DNA of 15,236 bases from Saccoglossus kowalevskii (lineage: Eukaryota; Hemichordata; Enteropneusta; Harrimaniidae). Position 1 is the stretch's first letter; the number at the start of each line of letters is the position of its first letter. A model generated the notes under the pieces. The model searched no databases, was not told the DNA's origin, and was given only the letters and a program-made list of their open reading frames with translations. Below, in pieces: positions 1 through 7,000 of this stretch. The stretch lies in the NCBI RefSeq assembly GCF_000003605.2, contig NW_003137822.1:184321-199556 (forward strand), given 5' to 3'. The translations under genes and the position numbers were made by a program.

Positions 1-445
1 TGATATTTTCGACTTCTAGTTAAAAAACTACAAGTCCAATTGCTTTGATATTACATATATAGGTACTACATGTGGACCTCTCTCAGATTTGTTCATTTCA
101 TGATGATATCTTTAATTTTCTAATTTCGGTGAATATTTTTGTCATTTTTGGTAAAAAATGATATTTTCGACTTCTCGTTAAAAACCACAAGTCCAATTGC
201 TTTGATATTACATATATAGGTACTACATGTGGTCCACTCTCAAATTTTTTCATTTCATGATGATATCTTCAATTATCTAATTTTGGTGAATATTTTTGTC
301 ATTTTTGGTAAAAAGTGATATTTTCTTCTTGTTAAAAACCACAATCATTTATGGTGAAAAATGATATTTTTGAATTCTTGTTGAAAACAGCAAGTCCCAT
401 TGCTTTGATACTATACATATTGTTCATTTTCTAATATATCTTCTG
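1..445. repeat. Degraded tandem repeat, period about 158 bp
   Basis: Two near-complete copies start at 1 and 159. A shortened copy starts at about 316, and a fourth, internally deleted copy starts at about 362. Each begins TGATATTTT; the full copies share CAAGTCCAATTGCTTTGATA, the words ACATATATAGGTACTACATG and TTTCATGATGATATC, and end GTCATTTTTGGTAAAAA. Copies 1 and 2 differ at only a handful of positions, while copies 3 and 4 are eroded, so this looks like the right edge of an array that continues off the left end of the window. It is noncoding and AT-rich. It probably lies within an intron of the SLC35F6-like gene, since the first visible exon at 984 begins mid-codon. Confidence 0.85.
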
Positions 446-983
446 TTCTTTAATTGAAATGTGCATTGCTAACAGCGGAGCTATCTCAGCCGAGATATTA
501 CTTTTTATGGTAATATAACCTGTATATTTAAAAATGAATATTATTTATTACTGCTGTATCCCCTGACTGATGTCTTGATGAAGTTTTGGGTTATTGCCTA
601 TTGGTGTCACATTGAAATATGATGGGCAAACATATAACAACCACTCTAGTGTGTATCCATCCTTAATTTTACTTCATTATTTAACGTATTATCTTGATTT
701 TCAATGGGCAAGGTTGTAATAATTGTGCTGTGTAAATTTACTAGCATATTGCTTGAGCCTTGAGTTGATGAGGAGATAGATTACTTCCTCAACTGTTGGA
801 AAAACTTGGCCTATTGTGGGCTTTGAACCTATGGCTACAACCACAGCTAGTATCGGTAGTGCCGCTAACTATTACCCACAATAGTGAGGTTTATAATAAA
901 AAATGTGTACCGGGGTATGTAAACAAAGCGTACTATAACTTACTATTACGTACTATTTCATGGATAATATTTATTTGTTTCAG
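446..983 (+). other. 3' part of an upstream intron, no gene seen
   Basis: This stretch precedes the first visible exon and ends in a pyrimidine-rich acceptor (TTTATTTGTTTCAG at 970-983). I looked for the preceding SLC35F6 exon, whose end should encode the residues before the split glycine and should finish with a lone G before GT, and found no convincing candidate. The 75-codon open frame at 796-1023 reads through the splice acceptor in a different frame from the exon and is not a gene. Confidence 0.6.
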
Positions 984-1078
984 GTATTGCTTTGATCCTG
1001 GGAGGACAATTAGTCAGTGCTAGTCAGATGATTATTGAGGAAACATTTTTGAAACGCAGAGGATTTCATCCACTGCAT
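984..1078 (+). CDS. SLC35F6: SLC35F6-like exon A (first visible)
   Basis: The acceptor is TTTGTTTCAG ending at 983 and the donor is CAT|GTATGT at 1079. The exon starts with the last two bases of a split glycine codon and encodes 31 further residues. These form a hydrophobic helix (IALILGGQLVSASQMI) followed by an EETFLKRRGFHPLH loop. The pattern of a helix, then QM(I/V)(I/L)EE, then a basic stretch and HPL is characteristic of SLC35F6. The exon ends in phase 0. Confidence 0.9.
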
Positions 1079-4000
1079 GTATGTATGTGATGAACACATC
1101 AGGATTCAGTCAAAATTATATAGCTTTAAAGTCATACAAACATGACATACTTGCATGTAATTCATCAAAACACTGGATTTATCACCAAATTCATGTCTAA
1201 TTGGATAAAATATTGATCTGTAGGGTATGTATACCATCAGGGTGGGCCTTGCCTATCAATATCACAAGGCTAAGGCCCCTCAGGTTAATTGTTAATATCT
1301 AAATTTATTGTTGAAGCATTCAGATTACCCGGTAAATTAAGGAAACACCAGTTTGTTTGAAGTTTCAACCATCATGTAGTGTATCAAATATCTTCGAACG
1401 GTTTATGAATAAAAATGCAGTTAAGACAATTGCCCTATCTTCATGAGGCAACAGCATGGCTGCAGTTTCCATCAAATACGTTTGCAAAGACTGTGATGCT
1501 GAAATGCAAGATTGTGACAATCACAACTTTGCTTGTGGAAGGAGCTGTGGTGATGTTACCTGTGGTGCTTGCAACTTTTGGTGCCAAGAGGATCTTGAGG
1601 AGCTCAAAGTGTTACCTACGGTACTCTCCAACTTTGTGAGCTGATCACAAAGCAGTATTACCTGAAGGACTCTACCACCAGGTTTTTACCTCACCTATGC
1701 TTGGAAAATTGTCAGATTCATCACTGAGTGTGGGAGTTGATCATAAGGCTAGACTTTCTGACACAAATTTTCAAAGATTTTGTCAATGGTGTAACTAGCG
1801 CCTTTCCAACCAGGTGCAACCAAGCCTTGACCTCGGACACATTAGCGATGTCATGGGAGAACTTGAATTTTATGCATCAAATTGGCCAAGCTGGATGTGT
1901 ATCTTCCAAGGAAGTTACCACTAGTCCGACGGTACTGAAACTGCTGAGTAGCCATTTCCAGCAAATGCACATGTGTTCCAGTCGCACAAAGGCTTTTCAC
2001 TCTCAGTTGCTGAAAGTAATTCAACCAATGTCACTGGGCAAAATACTGGAAGTGATTTCCCACCAAAATTCACCGTCAACTGTATCCCACTATTCTCTTT
2101 TTTTGCACAAAATCCTGAACAGAACACCCGGTACCATATTGAAAGAGTGCTCCAATTATCTAGGTCATTCATGTCTCTGTGTGAAAGGACTAGACTATCA
2201 ATGCTATGTTGAAGTCTTTTTATAAGGAGACAGTTAGGATAGTGGTTTCTTGAATACCATCGCCATTTGTGCAACCTGCATTCTTTTAAAAAGTACCCTC
2301 AGTACCCTCCTTCATGATAACCACAGGAAGGCTAATACTTTGGCCTTCCTTGAGGGCGCCCACTAGATCCGGTTTTGGCTGCAGATTTTTGGCAATGCAA
2401 ATTGGATTTTCACTATTTTTTATTTGAGTAATTACTTCTTCACTCAACTTGCAATTGTTCAAGTTTTATTTACCCTTTATACTGCTCTGTATGTTCTGTA
2501 CCAACATGTTCTGCCCTTATAAAAGTTTGCATTCATTGATACCCCTTTCAGGTGTATATTCTGGTGGTTCAGCCCTCAGATGGCTGTACCATCAAGGCAT
2601 CAGGAATTGTAATTCATCAGTGTGTCAATTTTTCAGGCAATACAAGTTGTCCACTTATGCATAGAAACTTTTTTTTCTTCATGACGCCAGTCATGCTTGA
2701 GAAAATTGGTTTGCTCTTATATATATCAGACATTGTCCAGTGTTTTGATAAATTACATTTATCTGAAACTAAAAGTATGTCAAGGTTATTTGACTTCAGT
2801 TTATAGAACTCTTAAATTAATTCTTATTCTTAATACTACACCCCAGACATGCTTACAACCCACTTCACCTCGACCCCAACCATATTCTACTTGAACTGGT
2901 AATAAATTTGGTACCAACTAGCCTGGAGGGCCTAGGCCTAGTGATATGAATAGGTATAACTGCGCCCTAATGGTCTATATACCCTGTATATATAGACATT
3001 GCCAAGCATTCCAGTGTTTTGATGAATTACTTTTATCCCAACACTGTATTTCTATAATACAAAAGTTGTTGGTTATGCTTGTTAATACTATGTAAATATT
3101 TTGTTGATTGAATCATATTTTTGACAATAGCATTATGTAATATGATATTATTGGTTTGAACATACAAATAAGTTAGCAAACTACATTAGTGACAGATGTA
3201 TTTATAATAGTTTTCGTGTTGAAATAAACAAAGAACTTCCTTGCCATTCACAATATTGATTTGTAAGACTGGACTGTAATTGATAGCACTGGTAGTTCAA
3301 ATAGGAACACTTTTTGGCTCCCTTATGCATTACACAAAGCGAGGCAAATGTCATATTAATATTTGTCTTTCTGGGTGGATGTGCATTTCGATTGGTCGAA
3401 TCTTGTCCCACCAATATCTCATTTGCAGGGTTAATGATCAGGTTTTGGTACAAATTTGGTGCAATTAATTAGCCAATTCGCTTAATAATTAACTAAGTAT
3501 ATTTTATATCCTAACTGCAGTTTTTTTCAGATAATTTGAGATACAGTACATGCATATTGTTTGTGTGGTTGAATATCTTACACTATGTTGTAATTAATCT
3601 GCATATCTTAATTGATTAATTTGCCAACTAATTAACTGCTTTAACCTAAACTTTACATTTGCATTTACTGTTTGTTTGTGGAAATAATAATTAACTATTT
3701 TTAGCTTGTTTTATTTTGTATCCAAACAAAAATTTCGTCAAATGAATTAAATCAATAATAAAGCAACATAGCATGCTGAGACAGAAAAGGTTGTATGTTA
3801 AATATTTTCGGTAAACATCATTGAATATTCAATTCACTTCACAGTGGAGCAGGGTCTAGCATCTCTAGTCGTGTTTGTTACATGGTGGTGTAACTGACGT
3901 AGTATCTTTTTTCCAGGTTGTTGGTATGGAAGGAATTTTTGGAGTATTTTTCTTAAGTGCGGTAAGTTGTTTTTGTCAGAATTAATAAAAATTGAGTGAT

Positions 4001-7000
4001 TTGTTAAGGCATATGTAAATGAAGGAGTATTTAGATTGACCTCTTTAATTTCAAAGTTTGGATCAAAATGGCTGACAGGTGGCCATTGAGTTGTGAAATC
4101 AAGCATTTCAATCATTGTGGCTGGGACCTTAGGTATTATGCATGGATGGATTCTGTTCAGATTTTGTACATACAATAATCTGATTACTGTTATTACTACT
4201 CAACAGTGCAAATTGTTTTTAAGCAGCATCCATAAACCTATTAGAGATATTTGTGCAAGTAATCAATCTGTAACAAGAGTTCTGATTGGTTGCAGATCAT
4301 ACTAGACCTAAATGCGATTTGCATAGGTCATGTAGTTCAAGGGATTTGCCTCTGTATAAGATTGATCACAGGGACGTTTTCAACTATTTAGTGTCCTCTA
4401 GTGGCCAAAGTATAGTGCATGTGACTGTGTGTACATGACCATTTTTGTTCTTACTTTTCAGATTATATTACCAATACTTTATTATATACCTGATAACTCT
4501 AAATACAGCAGTAAATATGAGGACAGTTTAGACGCATTACTTCAGATTAAAAACAGTACCAGTATACTTATATTCACATTACTGTATCTCTCGTCTATTG
4601 CGTTCTATAATTATTTTGGATTGGCAGTAACAAAGTCCCTCACAGGTGAGTTCACTTCTACATGTTGTGTTGGGTGATGTTCAAAGATACCATCAGTGCT
4701 TGGCTTCAATTGAAATCTCTACTTTGTATTTATTTTACTGGAAAGGTTTTACTAGTTTTGTTGAGCTAGTAAAATCATCAATTACTCTGAGAATGTGGGT
4801 GCTGTGTAGGTGTGGAGATGGAGATTATCTTTTATTTATTTATATGTCATGTTCATCATACTTTTATTATTATGAGTTCATACTATCAGAATAAATGGGG
4901 TCACTGGATGATTTCTAGAATTGTAAGAGTCCAAAATTATCATGGAAAATGGTCAAAAATGCTAATTTTACACTGGTTTCAAAGGTGTGATTATTTATAC
5001 AAATTTTGCACAGTATTGTTGAATGAAAAAGTTGTATATTATTATTGGTATGAATCTTAATATTGTAAAAACATTTCAAAATATTGACATAAAATTTAGT
5101 GATTTTCCAGGGTGATACTAGTTTTCCATTTTATACAATGGGGGTTATCTCCCTTGATGCATTGCATATACCGGTATGTGTAGTAACATGCTCAGTAGTG
5201 AAAACAATTTGAATTTAGGTATATATATATATATATATATATATGTCATGTTTGCCACCAATAATTTTTGAATTTCAAAGCATGTACTGACAAAATGATC
5301 ACCATTTGAAAATACAAAAGTTAAAATACACCAACATAAATAGTGTGTTATATTACAATAGCATTTTTCAATTTGTGAAAAACATTTGAAAGAATAATGA
5401 TCTAGTGTACTGCTTTATATGGTATTACGTCGTTGAGATGGTCTTGTAATCATGTGAGCAATAGTGGCACATGGCACACAAGAGCAATGGAGGCACACAT
5501 GTGAGCAGTGGTGGCACACATTTGAGCAGTGGTGGTACACATGTGAGCAGTGGTGGTACACATGTGAGCAATGGAGGCACACATGTGAGCAATGGAGGCG
5601 CACATGTGAGCAGTGGTGGCACACATGTGAGCAGTGGTGGTACACATGTGAGCAATGGAGGCACACATGTGAGCAGTGATGTCACACATGTGAGCAGTGG
5701 TGGTACACATGTGAGCACTGGTGGTACACATGTGAGCAGTGGTGGTACACATGTGAGCAGTGGTGGTACACATGTGAGCAGTGGTGGTACACATGTGAGC
5801 AGTGGTGGCACACAAGCTAATATTTTAAGTTAGAATATTACAATGTAATTTTAAAAATACTGTTAATCTGAAAGAACACAGCAACGTTCATGAAATGTTT
5901 TCCTCCTGAACATAAGCGGTTCTCAGCATGACTATATGCATGATGCTGGATATGCATGTACATGAATCTGAAACTTGTCTGATTGTAATGAAATGGATGT
6001 CTGCAGAAACACGGTTCATGCACAATTAATATGTCTTGTCTATAAAATTTTATTTCAACTACCCTGTGTTCAACACAATATTCTACTGCCCTCAGCTCTA
6101 ATATTTAGTTTGCCATAGCAACATCACTCATTGTTTTCATGTGAAAAATAATCTGATTATTAATGAATTCATGCATGTGTTTGTTTTGTCCAATCAGCTG
6201 TACATCGAACTCTTATAGATGCCTGTCGTACTATTGTAGTATGGGTGGTGTCCTTATTTATTTACTATGCTTTTGGTCAAGAATTTGGTGAAGGATTTGA
6301 CACAACATGGGGAATATTACAAAGTAAGTGGAGTTAATTTTAGAAAATAAAATTTGACGAATTTAAGTTTTACATTCTACTGAAGCATGCCAGTCTGTTT
6401 GATTGTACCAATTAGAAAATTAAATACTGATATAATTAAAACTTTGTCATGTGATTTGGGCGTTGCTAGTCAGTTTAGTTAACACTTGTGCCATTAATTT
6501 AGCTGTGTAGCTGTACCTGTATTCACCAGTTTCATCAAACATTTAGTGACAAAGTTTCTTGCCTGTTTACATTGGTCAAGTTCAAAATGGCTGGTACTCC
6601 TGTTTTGATGGGGGAAAATGGTTTGGTACCCACGTTGATGTTCAGACTATCAATAATATCTGTGTAATGATGACCTTAATTTTCTCTGTCATTCCTGTGT
6701 TTCTCCCATTGGTAAATTTGAAAGTGTTAATTGGGATTCTGACACGTGAAAGCTGGATGATAATCATCACGGCAGAGCTTACCTGCTGTTGTGCTCATGT
6801 TGCTAGGTGTTTAAAAGGACAGCCATTAACTGTTTTATCACCATCAAAGGACATTAGTTATCACTGATTATGATTATTAGTAGGCGTCACTGCCAACTTC
6901 GTTGCAAGTGGTTGAATGAAAGAAAACTCCTGGGGATATCACACCAGTTGTTTCTCCAGTCCTGTTCAAATGGAAATGCCTGCCTACAGGCCTGTTTTAT

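Larger units (their letters stand above)
1079..3916 (+). other. Intron between exons A and B (2838 bp)
   Basis: The donor is GTATGT and the acceptor is CTTTTTTCCAG. The intron contains a decayed Cys-rich relic (1456-2225), a pair of diverged direct repeats (2718-3037) and an AT-rich stretch with five TAATTA words (3466-3693). From 2226 to 2717 and from 3038 to 3465 I see no recognisable element. Short open frames on either strand lack any family resemblance. Confidence 0.85.
4646..6197 (+). other. Intron between exons C and D (1552 bp)
   Basis: A phase 1 intron with donor GTGAGT and acceptor TTTTGTCCAATCAG. It contains a TA dinucleotide run and a 21-bp minisatellite. A GTTATCTCCCTT word lies near 5144-5155. 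Its reverse complement AAGGGAGATAAC is, from memory, a frequent dispersed word in mollusc genomes; this is a weak taxonomic hint. From 4646 to 5219 and from 5815 to 6197 I see nothing else. Confidence 0.85.

Noticed and set aside
1921-2274. 117-codon minus-strand open frame
   Set aside because: It overlaps the plus-strand gag-like relic in the opposite sense and has no recognisable motifs; probably a shadow.
4305-4330. Imperfect hairpin GACCTAAATGC / GCATAGGTC with an AGGTCA half-site
   Set aside because: Short, bulged and in AT-rich intron; such hairpins are common and there is no second well-placed half-site.
5415-5833. Long repetitive open frames on both strands (THVSSGG, CVPPLLT, CTTTAHM types)
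   Set aside because: They are by-products of a 21-bp repeat with no stop in several frames. The array lies within an intron of a well-supported gene and has no splice-compatible link.
6559-6867. 102-codon open frame with hydrophobic residues, considered as an extra transporter exon or RT part
   Set aside because: No family motif, no usable splice sites in phase with the flanking exons, and no match to the SLC35F6 order.
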